The position numbers were made by a program, and so were the translations under genes. The notes beneath the pieces were generated by a model. That model saw nothing but the letters and a program-made list of their open reading frames with translations. It was not told where the DNA came from and ran no database searches. This document shows, one piece after another, positions 8,497 to 16,895 of a DNA stretch of 48,011 bases (position 1 is the stretch's first letter; each line of letters starts with the position of its first letter). Origin of the DNA: Roseomonas sp. (GTDB lineage Bacteria; Pseudomonadota; Alphaproteobacteria; Acetobacterales; Acetobacteraceae). The stretch covers positions 1 through 48,011 of the forward strand of contig JADCGA010000007.1 in the NCBI GenBank assembly GCA_020249265.1. Reading direction: 5' to 3'.

Positions 8497-9675
8497 ATGA
8501 CCACCGAAGCCCAAATCACCGCCTGGCTTGCCACGCAGCAAGAAGCCATGATCGCTGAACTCAAGGAAATGGTGAATACCGATGGCGGTTCCTATGACAA
8601 GGCGGGCGTTGATCGCACTGGCCAGCAGGTAAAGCGCTTCCTGGAGGGCCAGGGCATCGCGGTGGAGGTTGTGCCGCGCGAAAAACATGGCGAATGCTTG
8701 CGCGGCATCGTGCCCGGCGCGCATGAAATCGCTTCCGGCAATCAGCAGAAGAATATCGTGCTGATGGGGCATCGCGACACGGTTTTCCCGAAGGGAGAAC
8801 CGGAACGCCGGCCTTTCACCATTCAGGGCAATATCGCCTATGGGCCAGGTGTGGCCGATATGAAGGCCGGCATTGTGATGAATATGTTTGTGCTGGCCGC
8901 GTTCCATAAATTCGGCGGCGCACCCGGGCCCTTGGTTGGGCTTTTCACCGGCGATGAGGAAATCGGCAGCCCCGAAGGCCGCCCGGTGATTGAAAATGAG
9001 GCGCGCAGCGCGCGGGTGGTTTTCAATAGCGAACCGGGCCGGCCTTCCGGCAATGTGGTGACAGGGCGCAAGGGAGGCGTGTTTTCCGTGGTGGATATTG
9101 AAGGCAAGGCCGCCCATTCCGGCGGTAACTTCGAAGCCGGCATCAGCGCCATTGGCGAAGCGGCGCAAAAAATTGTTGCCATTCATGCGCTGACCGACCT
9201 CAAGCGCGGCATTACGCTGAATGTTGGCTTGGTGAGCGGTGGGCAGAGCGTGAATACCGTCGCCCCCGCCTGCCAATTCCAGATTGATTTGCGCTATGTT
9301 GAATTGGCGGATCGGGATGAGGTTGTGGGAAAGCTGCACGAAATTGTCGCGAGGTCCTTCGTGCCCGGCACCAAGGCGAAGCTGGTCATCAAGGGCGAAT
9401 TCCTGCCCTTGAATGCAACACCGGCAAGTGAGCGTGTTTTCGCGCTGTACCATGGTGCCGCAGCCGATAGCGGCTTGAAGGTTGGTGGCGAGTTTTCCGG
9501 CGGCTGTGCCGATAGCGGCTTTACGGCCGCGATTGGCGCGCCCACGATTTGCGCGGTCGGTCCCGTCGGCGGCAAGGCGCATAGCCCGGAAGAATATCTG
9601 GAAATTGACAGCATGATCCCGCGCGCCCAGGCCATGGCGCGCGCCATCATGCGGCTTGAAAAGGCGGGGCTATAA
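8497..9675 (+). CDS. M20 family metallopeptidase (carboxypeptidase G2/ArgE-like)
   Basis: A 392-residue di-zinc amidohydrolase. Visible ligands are His92 in MGHRDT, Asp121 in GVADMKAG (bridging), Glu154 (catalytic) and Glu155 in TGDEEIG, Glu179 in NSEP, and a C-terminal His in GKAHSPEEY. The lid domain starts after GRKGG near 190. There is no signal peptide, unlike secreted carboxypeptidase G2. M20 enzymes hydrolyse N-acyl amino acids, dipeptides or carbamoyl compounds. It is the last gene of the amidase-FAH-Bug run, with a 65-base gap that holds a hairpin. Its stop is 12 bases from the stop of the convergent Bug gene. The substrate is unknown but consistent with an N-acyl compound. Confidence 0.87.
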   Translation: MTTEAQITAWLATQQEAMIAELKEMVNTDGGSYDKAGVDRTGQQVKRFLEGQGIAVEVVPREKHGECLRGIVPGAHEIASGNQQKNIVLMGHRDTVFPKGEPERRPFTIQGNIAYGPGVADMKAGIVMNMFVLAAFHKFGGAPGPLVGLFTGDEEIGSPEGRPVIENEARSARVVFNSEPGRPSGNVVTGRKGGVFSVVDIEGKAAHSGGNFEAGISAIGEAAQKIVAIHALTDLKRGITLNVGLVSGGQSVNTVAPACQFQIDLRYVELADRDEVVGKLHEIVARSFVPGTKAKLVIKGEFLPLNATPASERVFALYHGAAADSGLKVGGEFSGGCADSGFTAAIGAPTICAVGPVGGKAHSPEEYLEIDSMIPRAQAMARAIMRLEKAGL

Positions 9676-9687
9676 CAACCCCTGCCC

Positions 9688-10659
9688 TTACCCTACGCGC
9701 CAGGGGCGCACCTGCCAAAGCTGCTTCAGCCGATCATCCACGGATTGCGCGAAGGCGCGGTATTCAGCACCGACAAGGGTATTGAGCGGCATGAAATTGC
9801 GCGCTGCTTCGCGCTTGAAATTCTCATCGGCCAAAGCAGTGCGGAAGGCCGCTTCAAGACGCGCCACAATGGCGGGCGGCATATTGGGCGGGCCGACAAT
9901 GCCGCGGCTGGCGCCATGCACCAGGTCAAAGCCCAATTCGCGGAAGGTCGGCACATCGGCCGCTTCCGGCTGGCGTGCCGCGGCGGCTTGCGCCAGCATG
10001 CGCACCTTGCCTTCGCGCGCCAATTGGATCGCGTCATTCACATTGATCGCCGCGACATCCATATTGCCACCGAGCAATTGCGGAATAAGCGGCGCGGCGC
10101 CGGCAAAGGGCACCTGGATCATCGGCCTCAGCCCTGCCAGGGCTTCAAAATGCAGCACGAAAAGATGGTCATCACTGCCAATGCCCGTGGTGGCATAGGT
10201 GATCTGTTCTGGCCGAGCCTTCGCCGCCGCCACCAAATCCTGCAAGGACTTTAGCGGGCTATCAGCGCGCACGTAAAAGCAATTGGCGTCTTCGACGATA
10301 TTGCAGATGAAGGTGAAATCCATGGCGCGGTAACGCACCTGGCGTTCCAGTGGAATGGCGTTATGCGCGGGGATGGTGGTGGCGCCGATGGTATAGCCAT
10401 CAGGCGCCGCGTTGAAGGTCGCTTCAAGACCAATCTGCCCGGCAGCACCCGTGCGGTTGATCGTCACCGGGCGAAGGCCAGGGATTTGCGCCGCAATCAG
10501 GGGCATCACCAGGCGGGTCATGATATCCACGCCGCCACCGGCGGGGAAAGGCACGATAACTTCCATGGGCTTGTCACCCGGCCATGGCGTTTGCGCCTTC
10601 GCGATGGCGGGCGCGGCGAGCAAGCCTGCGGATGCCAAAAGACTGCGGCGATTGATCAT
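9688..10659 (-). CDS. Bug (TctC-type) receptor, first of a tandem pair
   Basis: A 323-residue Bug receptor with signal peptide MINRRSLLASAGLLAAPAIAKA. The strand-1 motif VIVPFPAGGGVDIMTR is followed by TINRTGAAGQIGLEA instead of ENRAGAGG, then NAAPDGYTIG and HGASRGIVGPP. GGGAGG six bases before the ATG supports the start. The neighbouring gene (10724-11695) encodes a same-length protein sharing the unusual PTFRELGFD and SRGIVGPP tracts, so the two form a distinct subfamily made by tandem duplication. The 64-base gap and shared strand suggest co-transcription. No enzyme or permease accompanies them. Confidence 0.9.
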   Translation of the reverse strand: MINRRSLLASAGLLAAPAIAKAQTPWPGDKPMEVIVPFPAGGGVDIMTRLVMPLIAAQIPGLRPVTINRTGAAGQIGLEATFNAAPDGYTIGATTIPAHNAIPLERQVRYRAMDFTFICNIVEDANCFYVRADSPLKSLQDLVAAAKARPEQITYATTGIGSDDHLFVLHFEALAGLRPMIQVPFAGAAPLIPQLLGGNMDVAAINVNDAIQLAREGKVRMLAQAAAARQPEAADVPTFRELGFDLVHGASRGIVGPPNMPPAIVARLEAAFRTALADENFKREAARNFMPLNTLVGAEYRAFAQSVDDRLKQLWQVRPWRVG

Positions 10660-10723
10660 GATTTTCCTCCCAGATTATGGATCTCAGCCTAAGCGCTCAT
10701 GGCTGGCGCTTGCAACTCACTGA

Positions 10724-11695
10724 TCAACGCTTCCAGGGCCTGCGCGCGAAAAGGGCGCGCACCGCCTCCCCTTCCGCCAGCACCATGGCGCGATATTCCG
10801 GCCCCACCAGGGGGCGCAACGGCAGGGAAACCTTTTCGGCTTCTTGCGCGAAGCGCGGATCGGTAAGGGTTTCACGAAAGGCGGCATCCAGCAGGCGCAC
10901 CACCTCTGGCGGCAGGCCGGGCGGTCCGACAATGCCGCGCGCGCTGCCAATCACCACATCAAAGCCCAATTCGCGGAAGGTCGGCACTTGCGCTGCTGCC
11001 GACCAGCGCTCGGGCGATGCCTGCGCAAGGCAGCGAATACGGCCCTCACGCATCAAAACAATTCCCTCGCTCATGTTGAAGGAAGCGACATCCACCGCAC
11101 CAGAGAGCAAATCCCGCTGCACCTGAGCCGTACCATTGAAGGGCGCGTGCAGTGCGCGGATATTCGCCGCCTCTTCAAGGCCCAGCAGCACCAGATGGTC
11201 ATCGGAACCAACGCCAGCAGCGCTGCCAACCGAAAGCGCTTCCGGCTTTTCACGTAGCCGCGCAACCACATCGCCAAGGCTGCGTAGCGGAGAATTGGCC
11301 AGCACCCATAATCCGCAGGCGTCATCAACAATATTGGCGATATAGGTGAATTCCTCGGCCTTCCAGCGTACGGGCCGTTCCAGCGGCAGGGTGGAGACAT
11401 TCAAGCTGCCAATCGTGCCGAGCGTATAGCCATCTGGTGCCGCGTTGAAGATGGCTTCCATGCCAAGCTGTCCGGAAGCGCCGGGGCGATTGCTGATGAC
11501 AAAGCGCACACCCGGCAAACGTGGGGTGACCTGATGCGTCGCGAAACGCGCCACCGCATCCACGCCGCCACCAGGCGGGAAAGGGACAATCACTTCAATG
11601 GCACGATCCACGGGCCATGCCGCCTTGGCCGATTTGACCCAAGGCATGGCCAAGACGCCACCACCCAATAGAGCCAATTGACGCCGCCTGAACAT
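10724..11695 (-). CDS. Bug (TctC-type) receptor, second of a tandem pair
   Basis: A 323-residue Bug receptor. The N-terminus MFRRRQLALLGGGVLAMPW is a signal peptide with an arginine cluster. Motifs are VIVPFPPGGGVDAVAR, SNRPGASGQLGMEA, NAAPDGYTLG and GSARGIVGPPG. It is the upstream gene of the minus-strand tandem pair and probably carries the promoter, in the 139-base gap shared with the divergent thioesterase gene. By eye it is about half identical to its partner over most of the length, so the duplication is old enough for the ligand to have changed. Confidence 0.9.
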   Translation of the reverse strand: MFRRRQLALLGGGVLAMPWVKSAKAAWPVDRAIEVIVPFPPGGGVDAVARFATHQVTPRLPGVRFVISNRPGASGQLGMEAIFNAAPDGYTLGTIGSLNVSTLPLERPVRWKAEEFTYIANIVDDACGLWVLANSPLRSLGDVVARLREKPEALSVGSAAGVGSDDHLVLLGLEEAANIRALHAPFNGTAQVQRDLLSGAVDVASFNMSEGIVLMREGRIRCLAQASPERWSAAAQVPTFRELGFDVVIGSARGIVGPPGLPPEVVRLLDAAFRETLTDPRFAQEAEKVSLPLRPLVGPEYRAMVLAEGEAVRALFARRPWKR

Positions 11696-11834
11696 GCGTT
11701 CCCCCCGGTTTCATTACTTGCCCGCGATGTTAGCGCGTAGGCCGCCAACCGCAAGAAAATTCGCCACGCCTGTTTGCGTCCTGCGCCGCGCCGTGCATGC
11801 TGGTGTAGAGGATGAATGTTACGGAGCATGGCAG

Positions 11835-12281
11835 ATGGACGCAGCGACGCGGGCTGAATTCCAGGTGGAAGGCCATTGGGCCATGGCGCGGCGGCATCGC
11901 ATTCGCTGGATTCAATGCGATATCTACGCCCATATCAATCATGCCGCCTATTTCACGATGTTTGAGGATATGCGGATTGATTGGTGGCTTGCCTCGGGTG
12001 GGCGCTTTGGGGCGGATGCGGAAGGGCCGGTGGTGGCTTCAATCGAAGCCAAATACCTGCGCCCCGGGCATTTCAATGAGGATGTGCTGCTGACCGTGCG
12101 CGCGGTGAGCTTCCGGCGAAGCTCCTTCATCCATGAATACGGGTTGTGGCGTGATGGGCTGCTGTGTTCCGGGCGCGCCGTATGCGTGATTGTGAATAAC
12201 GCGACCGGTGCCAAGGCGCCGATTTCGGCTGCGCTGCGCCAGTTGATGCTGATCCGTGATCAGGCGATTGTCGAGGGTTAA
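11835..12281 (+). CDS. Acyl-CoA thioesterase, 4HBT hotdog fold (YbgC/FadM-like)
   Basis: A 148-residue single hotdog domain. The active-site helix motif CDIYAHINHAAYF (28-40) contains Asp29, His33 and Asn35 in the pattern of the 4-hydroxybenzoyl-CoA thioesterase class. Such enzymes release free acids from acyl-CoA. The start at 11835 is chosen by GGAG eight bases upstream and because the fold begins near residue 20; an open stretch upstream has no ribosome-binding site. It is convergent with the next Bug gene. It could release the product of the nearby acyl-CoA synthetase and hydratase, but they are not in one operon. Confidence 0.8.
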   Translation: MDAATRAEFQVEGHWAMARRHRIRWIQCDIYAHINHAAYFTMFEDMRIDWWLASGGRFGADAEGPVVASIEAKYLRPGHFNEDVLLTVRAVSFRRSSFIHEYGLWRDGLLCSGRAVCVIVNNATGAKAPISAALRQLMLIRDQAIVEG

Positions 12282-12326
12282 GAACCGCACTAGGCCCTTT
12301 CGGGCGAAGGTAATCTCAGCCTCCGC

Positions 12327-13310
12327 TCATTCCGCCATAGCGCCGGAAGCGTGTACCAAAGGCCCCCATCTTTCGTAATCCGCCCTGACCATGGCCGAAT
12401 AGGCTTCGCGCGAGATGCTACCGGGCGTAGCGTCAAATTCAGCCATGCGCTCCACCACATGGGGTGTCTTCAAAACTGCACTCACTTCGCGGTGCAGCCG
12501 ATCAAGAATGGGCGTGGGCGTTGCGCTTGGCATGGAAAGGCCAAACCAGCCGTAGCTCACCAAATCAAAACCCTGTTCGCGAAAGGTTGGGATTTCCGGG
12601 AAGTTGCGGGTGCGGGTTTCTCCGGCAATGGCGATCGGGCGTACGGCACCCTGCCGGATATGCGCCGCGGCGGAAGGAAGGCTGTCAGACATGCCATGCA
12701 CTTCGCCACCAATTACGGCCGCCATGGCCGGCCCTGCACCGCGATAGGCCACATGGTTCAGTGTCGCGCCACTGACATTGCCAAACAGCACAATCAGCAT
12801 GTGATTGAGCGAACCGGAGCCTGACGACGCCATGTTCAACCCGCCATTGGTTGTCCGGGCAAGCCGCACTAGGTCATTCAGGTTTTGGGCGGGCACACGG
12901 TTATTCGTAACAAACACAAGATGATTGGTCGAAAGCAGCACCACGTGGCTGAAGTCTCGGATCGGATCATATTGCACATTCCGATAAAGCGCCGGCCCAA
13001 TCGCCATGACGGTGCTGGATGCCAGCACCATGGTATAGCCATCGGGTTCGGAACGCGCGACATGGGTGGTTGCGATGGTACCGCCAGCCCCGGCACGATT
13101 CTCCACAATCACCGGCTGCCCCAAGCGTTCCTGCAAACCGGTTGCAACCAGGCGCGCAATTAAATCCGTTGAACCGCCGGGTGCGAAAGTCACAACCAAT
13201 CGCAGCGGGCGTGATGGCCAGGCAGGGATGATGCTTGGCTGAGCCAGTGAAGCTGGCGCTGCGGCCATGCCGCCAAGCCCAATCATTGCTGTCCGACGGG
13301 TCATAGCCAT
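12327..13310 (-). CDS. Bug (TctC-type) receptor
   Basis: A 327-residue Bug receptor. The signal peptide MAMTRRTAMIGLGGMAAAPASLAQ precedes LRLVVTFAPGGSTDLIAR; ENRAGAGG, DGYTMVLA and NHVAYRGAGPAM follow. AGGAGG nine bases before the first ATG supports the start at 13310; a second ATG is two codons in. It is divergent to the acyl-CoA synthetase/enoyl-CoA hydratase operon across a 173-base gap that contains a perfect 15-base palindrome. That suggests this receptor and the CoA-ester pathway share a regulator and a substrate. Confidence 0.9.
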   Translation of the reverse strand: MAMTRRTAMIGLGGMAAAPASLAQPSIIPAWPSRPLRLVVTFAPGGSTDLIARLVATGLQERLGQPVIVENRAGAGGTIATTHVARSEPDGYTMVLASSTVMAIGPALYRNVQYDPIRDFSHVVLLSTNHLVFVTNNRVPAQNLNDLVRLARTTNGGLNMASSGSGSLNHMLIVLFGNVSGATLNHVAYRGAGPAMAAVIGGEVHGMSDSLPSAAAHIRQGAVRPIAIAGETRTRNFPEIPTFREQGFDLVSYGWFGLSMPSATPTPILDRLHREVSAVLKTPHVVERMAEFDATPGSISREAYSAMVRADYERWGPLVHASGAMAE

Positions 13311-13388
13311 GGCGTGGCACCTCCTCCGGCTTCAGCGCCAGGCCGCCAGGGCCTTTCTGCGCCATTGTCTTGTGCAGCCTGAAAGCTC

Positions 13389-13403
13389 TGACGCGACGCG
13401 TCA
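13389..13403. promoter_or_regulatory. Perfect palindrome TGACGCG-A-CGCGTCA, candidate operator
   Basis: A 7-1-7 perfect inverted repeat centred at 13396. It lies in the 173-base gap between the divergent Bug gene (start 13310) and the acyl-CoA synthetase gene (start 13484), 79 and 81 bases from the two starts. Its position and symmetry fit a dimeric transcription factor acting on both promoters. No regulator gene is present in the window, so the factor would be encoded elsewhere. The rest of the gap shows nothing else I recognise. Confidence 0.45.
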
Positions 13404-13483
13404 ACTGACCCCTATGGTGCAAGCCTTGCGGCAATGCCTATGCTTCACCCTGAGACGGCAATGCCGCATGAGGGAGAAACACC

Positions 13484-15631
13484 TTGCTTCCAGACTATTT
13501 TCTGAACCCCAGAAGCATCGCCGTTATTGGAGCTTCCGAAGGTAGTGCCAAAATCGGCGGCAAGATCATGGCGACGCTCATTTCCTGCGGCTATGAAGGG
13601 CGGCTTCTGCCTATCAATCCACGCGGTGGCCTTCTGCATGGGCTGCCAGCTTTCAGATCCATTGCAGAAGCTCCGGGCCCGATTGATCTGGCCTTGATCG
13701 CTGTCCCCGCGCCCATCGTTGCACAGGCTGTGGCTGAATGCGCGGCGGCGGGGATTGCGGGCGCCATTGTCTTCAGCTCCGGCTTTGGAGAAGCGGGCGC
13801 CGAAGGCGCTGCCTTGCAGCGGGATTTGCGCGCGGTGATTGAACGGACCGGCATTCGCGTGGCAGGCCCCAATGCGGAAGGATTCTTCAATATCCGCGCC
13901 AAGATCGCGCCCACTTTCAGCCCGGCGGTTCATGTCAAAAGCATCGCCGGCCCCCTTGGGCGCGATATCAGCGTGGTTGCGCAAAGTGGCGGGCTTGGTT
14001 TTGCGCTGTTCAATCGCGGCGCGGCGCAAGGGCTTTCCTTTGGCACTATCGTCAGTGTCGGCAATCAGGTTGACCTGGATCTAGCAGCCTTCGCGCATCA
14101 TTTGATCGAGGATGAAGGCACGGCAGCTTTGCTCCTTTATCTTGAAAGCTTCACGCGGCCGGATGCGTTTTTGGCCATGGCCAAGGAAGCGGCGCGGCGC
14201 GGCAAGCCGGTTATCCTTGGCAAGGCAGGGCGTTCGGATGCGGGACGCCGGGCAGCGGCTTCCCATACTGGTGCGCTTGGCGGTGAAGATGCCGCATGTG
14301 ATGCGATGCTGACGCGCCATGGCGTGCTGCGCGGGGATGATCAGGATGAATTGCTGGATATTGCCGCGGGCCTGGTGAAGCATAGCCTGCCTGCAGGCCG
14401 ACGCGTGGCGGTGATTTCCCCTTCAGGGGGCACGGGTGTTTGGTTGGCCGATGCCTGCGCGCGCTTCGGGCTGGAAGTGCCGGAAATTGATCCGGAACGG
14501 CAAGCGCGCCTGCGTGCCATCATGCCCGCCTATGGATCGCCGGTGAACCCCGTTGACCTTACGGGCCAAGGCGCCGGCGGTGGCCAGGGTGCCGCGAGCT
14601 TCGTTGATGCGCTAAATATTCTTTATGATGCGCCCTATCTCGATGCCTTCATCCTGGCGGGTTCCTTCGCGCATGAGGCACGGTTGAAGCGCGAAGGTGA
14701 AGCCATTCGTGATTTTGCGCGCGGGCCAAAGCCCGTTCTGCTGCATAGCTATACGCTGGTATCGGATGCTTCCAGCTCCATTCTGGAAGGGCTCGGACTG
14801 CATTGTTTCGCGACTGGCTCCGGCACGGTGCGTGCGCTGGCCAGCATGGCGCAGTATCACGATTTTCTGGAAACAACGCGCCCTGCCCTGCTTGCGCCGC
14901 CGAAGCCTTTGACCTTGGCGCCCGAAGCCGCTGCCATGATGAAAGGTCGGCAGGGTATGCTTGCCGAATATGAGGCGAAAGCATTGCTGCGCGCCGCCGG
15001 CATCGCCATGCCCCGCGATATCATTGCCCGCAACGCGGCCGAGGCAGCGGTCGCCCAAACCGCCTTCGGGGTGCCAGTCGCGCTCAAGATTCAATCGCCC
15101 GATATTCCACACAAGACCGAAGCAGGCGGTGTTGCCCTGAATATTCAGGATGCCGCTGCGGCGAGTGCCGCTTTTGATCGCATCATGGCCGCAAGCAGGG
15201 AATATGCGCCGGAGGCCGATCTGCACGGCGTCTTGGTGCAGCCCATGGCGGCGCCTGGCATTGAGATGATTCTGGGCGTGACGCGCGACCGGGATTTCGG
15301 CGCGACGCTCATGGTCGGCTTTGGTGGCGTACATGTTGAGGTGCTGCGCGATATTGTCTTTGCACCTGCCCCGGTTTCACCCAGCGAAGCCCATGCCATG
15401 CTGCGTCGGCTGCGCGCCTTTCCTTTGCTGGAAGGTGTGCGTGGCGGCGCCGCGGCGGATATTGATGCACTGGTCGCGCTGATCACTCATGTTTCCGAAA
15501 TTGCTGCTGCCATGGGCGAAAACTTGCAAGAACTCGATCTCAATCCAGTATTGGTGCATCCTGACGGCCAAGGATGCAGCCTATTGGATGCATTGATCCT
15601 TTTATCGTCCGAAACGGAGGAAGCCGCATGA
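13484..15631 (+). CDS. ADP-forming acyl-CoA synthetase (acetate--CoA ligase, NDP-forming) family, fused alpha-beta
   Basis: A 715-residue fusion. An N-terminal CoA-binding Rossmann domain (SIAVIGAS at 11-18) and ligase-CoA domains lead to the phosphohistidine His261 in ASHTGALGG. A C-terminal ATP-grasp domain starts near 480. There is no GNAT domain, so it is not a Pat-type acetyltransferase. It makes acyl-CoA from a carboxylate, ATP and CoA, or runs in reverse. The start is TTG with GGGAGA six bases upstream; no in-frame ATG fits. The stop overlaps the enoyl-CoA hydratase start (ATGA), so the two are translationally coupled. That implies activation of an acid followed by hydration or dehydration. 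The acyl group is unknown. Confidence 0.85.
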   Translation: MLPDYFLNPRSIAVIGASEGSAKIGGKIMATLISCGYEGRLLPINPRGGLLHGLPAFRSIAEAPGPIDLALIAVPAPIVAQAVAECAAAGIAGAIVFSSGFGEAGAEGAALQRDLRAVIERTGIRVAGPNAEGFFNIRAKIAPTFSPAVHVKSIAGPLGRDISVVAQSGGLGFALFNRGAAQGLSFGTIVSVGNQVDLDLAAFAHHLIEDEGTAALLLYLESFTRPDAFLAMAKEAARRGKPVILGKAGRSDAGRRAAASHTGALGGEDAACDAMLTRHGVLRGDDQDELLDIAAGLVKHSLPAGRRVAVISPSGGTGVWLADACARFGLEVPEIDPERQARLRAIMPAYGSPVNPVDLTGQGAGGGQGAASFVDALNILYDAPYLDAFILAGSFAHEARLKREGEAIRDFARGPKPVLLHSYTLVSDASSSILEGLGLHCFATGSGTVRALASMAQYHDFLETTRPALLAPPKPLTLAPEAAAMMKGRQGMLAEYEAKALLRAAGIAMPRDIIARNAAEAAVAQTAFGVPVALKIQSPDIPHKTEAGGVALNIQDAAAASAAFDRIMAASREYAPEADLHGVLVQPMAAPGIEMILGVTRDRDFGATLMVGFGGVHVEVLRDIVFAPAPVSPSEAHAMLRRLRAFPLLEGVRGGAAADIDALVALITHVSEIAAAMGENLQELDLNPVLVHPDGQGCSLLDALILLSSETEEAA

Positions 15632-16407
15632 CCGATTATCGTTTTTGCAAGGTGCAGGATGACGGGCGCTTGCGCATCGTCACGCTCAATCGTCCCGAGG
15701 TGATGAATGCGCTGCATGCCGATGCGCATGAGGAATTGGAGAAGGTTTGGGATGAATTTGCACAAAACCCTGATCTTTGGGTGGGCATTGTCACTGGCGC
15801 GGGGGATCGCGCCTTTTCCGCCGGCAATGATTTGAAGGTGCAGGCCGCCGGTAAGCGCCGCCCCATGCCGCCTTCCGGCTTTGCTGGCCTTACCAGCCGG
15901 TTCGATTTGGAAAAGCCTGTGATCGCGGCAGTGAATGGCATTGCCATGGGGGGCGGATTTGAAATCGCCCTCGCCTGCGATTTGATCATCGCCGCCGAGA
16001 ATGCCATCTTTGCGCTACCGGAACCGCGTGTTGGCCTGGCGGCTGGCGCGGGCGGGCTGCATCGGCTGCCGCGCGCCATTGGGCCGAAGCGGGCACTTGG
16101 CATGATCCTGACCGGGCGGCGCGTACCTGCAGCAGAAGGGCTGCAATTCGGTTTCGTGAATGAGGTTGTACCGCAAGGTGAGGCCCTGGAAGCGGCAAAA
16201 CGCTGGGCGGCGCTGATCCTGGAATGCTCTCCGCTTGCGGTGCGCGCTTCCAAGCAGGCGGTTTATGCGGGGCTGGATGAGGAAAGCCTCGCGAAGGCCA
16301 TCGGCACCATGTATCCGGCGCAGGCGCGCAATCGTGACAGCCAGGATTATATCGAAGGCCCGAAAGCCTTCGCCGAAAAGCGCAAGCCGAATTGGCGGAA
16401 TATGTAG
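15628..16407 (+). CDS. Enoyl-CoA hydratase/isomerase (crotonase) family, CaiD-like
   Basis: A 259-residue crotonase. The oxyanion-hole segments are SAGNDLK (64-70) and GIAMGGGFE (104-112). Both hydratase glutamates are present, Glu112 and Glu132 (PEPRVGL), so water addition or elimination is chemically possible. The AGNDLK wording and overall look recall carnitinyl-CoA dehydratase-type members; that is a resemblance, not an assignment. The start codon overlaps the stop of the acyl-CoA synthetase gene by four bases, and AACGGAGG lies upstream. It probably processes the CoA ester made by the partner. Confidence 0.87.
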   Translation: MTDYRFCKVQDDGRLRIVTLNRPEVMNALHADAHEELEKVWDEFAQNPDLWVGIVTGAGDRAFSAGNDLKVQAAGKRRPMPPSGFAGLTSRFDLEKPVIAAVNGIAMGGGFEIALACDLIIAAENAIFALPEPRVGLAAGAGGLHRLPRAIGPKRALGMILTGRRVPAAEGLQFGFVNEVVPQGEALEAAKRWAALILECSPLAVRASKQAVYAGLDEESLAKAIGTMYPAQARNRDSQDYIEGPKAFAEKRKPNWRNM

Positions 16408-16415
16408 GCCGCGCC

Positions 16416-16895
16416 CTATCGGTAGCGTGCTGCCGTAATGAACTGGCTGAAAGCCTCGCACCAGATGAGCACGCTGGTATAGGCTTCAATGTCAACATCC
16501 TGGGGCACGCCCAGGATGAAGCCGTTGAAGCTCTTTACTTCTCCTACCTGCACGGACCTTGGCTTGATGGCGGCAAACGCCGCCTTATTGGCCACAAGCT
16601 CTGGCGTCAGATAAAGGCGGTAATCCGGCCCCGGCGCCAGGCGACCGCGATGCACAATCTGTCGTGGCGAAAGGTAGATATCCCCCTCACCCCAATGAAG
16701 CGCATCGCTGCCTGGGTGGTTGCGCTGAAAGCCGGCCTGATACCGCGCCCCCGCCTGCGCCGTGTCCAATTCTCCTGACTTCGGTGCAGGCGGCGCGGTG
16801 AGGATGGGCAGCACATAAATGCCGCCCGCAAACCCGGCCCCCAAGGCGGCAAGATGGGTTGCCCCAAGCAACGCCGCCCTACGGGCCAGTATCAT
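16416..16895 (-). CDS. Membrane-anchored DM13-domain protein
   Basis: A 159-residue protein with an N-terminal hydrophobic anchor (about 8-32). After a short Pro/Ala stretch, a DM13 domain spans about 45-159. Diagnostic features are IYLSPRQIVHRGRLAPGPDYRLYL worth of strands at about 72-95 and the terminal YTSVLIWCEAFS with its conserved Cys. DM13 is a proposed electron-transfer or cytochrome-like domain whose function is not established. The start overlaps the stop of the upstream dehydrogenase gene by four bases (ATGA). The two are co-translated, an odd pairing of a periplasm-facing redox-type domain with a cytosolic dehydrogenase. Confidence 0.72.
   Translation of the reverse strand: MILARRAALLGATHLAALGAGFAGGIYVLPILTAPPAPKSGELDTAQAGARYQAGFQRNHPGSDALHWGEGDIYLSPRQIVHRGRLAPGPDYRLYLTPELVANKAAFAAIKPRSVQVGEVKSFNGFILGVPQDVDIEAYTSVLIWCEAFSQFITAARYR

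Noticed and set aside
8305-9582. Long open frame on the minus strand opposite the M20 peptidase gene
   Set aside because: It mirrors the codon pattern of the plus-strand gene, has no family motifs and no ribosome-binding site. The same applies to the long frames opposite map, coaD, gyrA and the Bug genes.
12282-12326. Terminator between the thioesterase and Bug genes
   Set aside because: Only a four-pair GCCC/GGGC repeat is present, without a T-run, too weak to call.
13484-15631. Pat-type protein acetyltransferase
   Set aside because: The C-terminal GNAT domain of that fusion is missing; the protein ends after the ATP-grasp domain.
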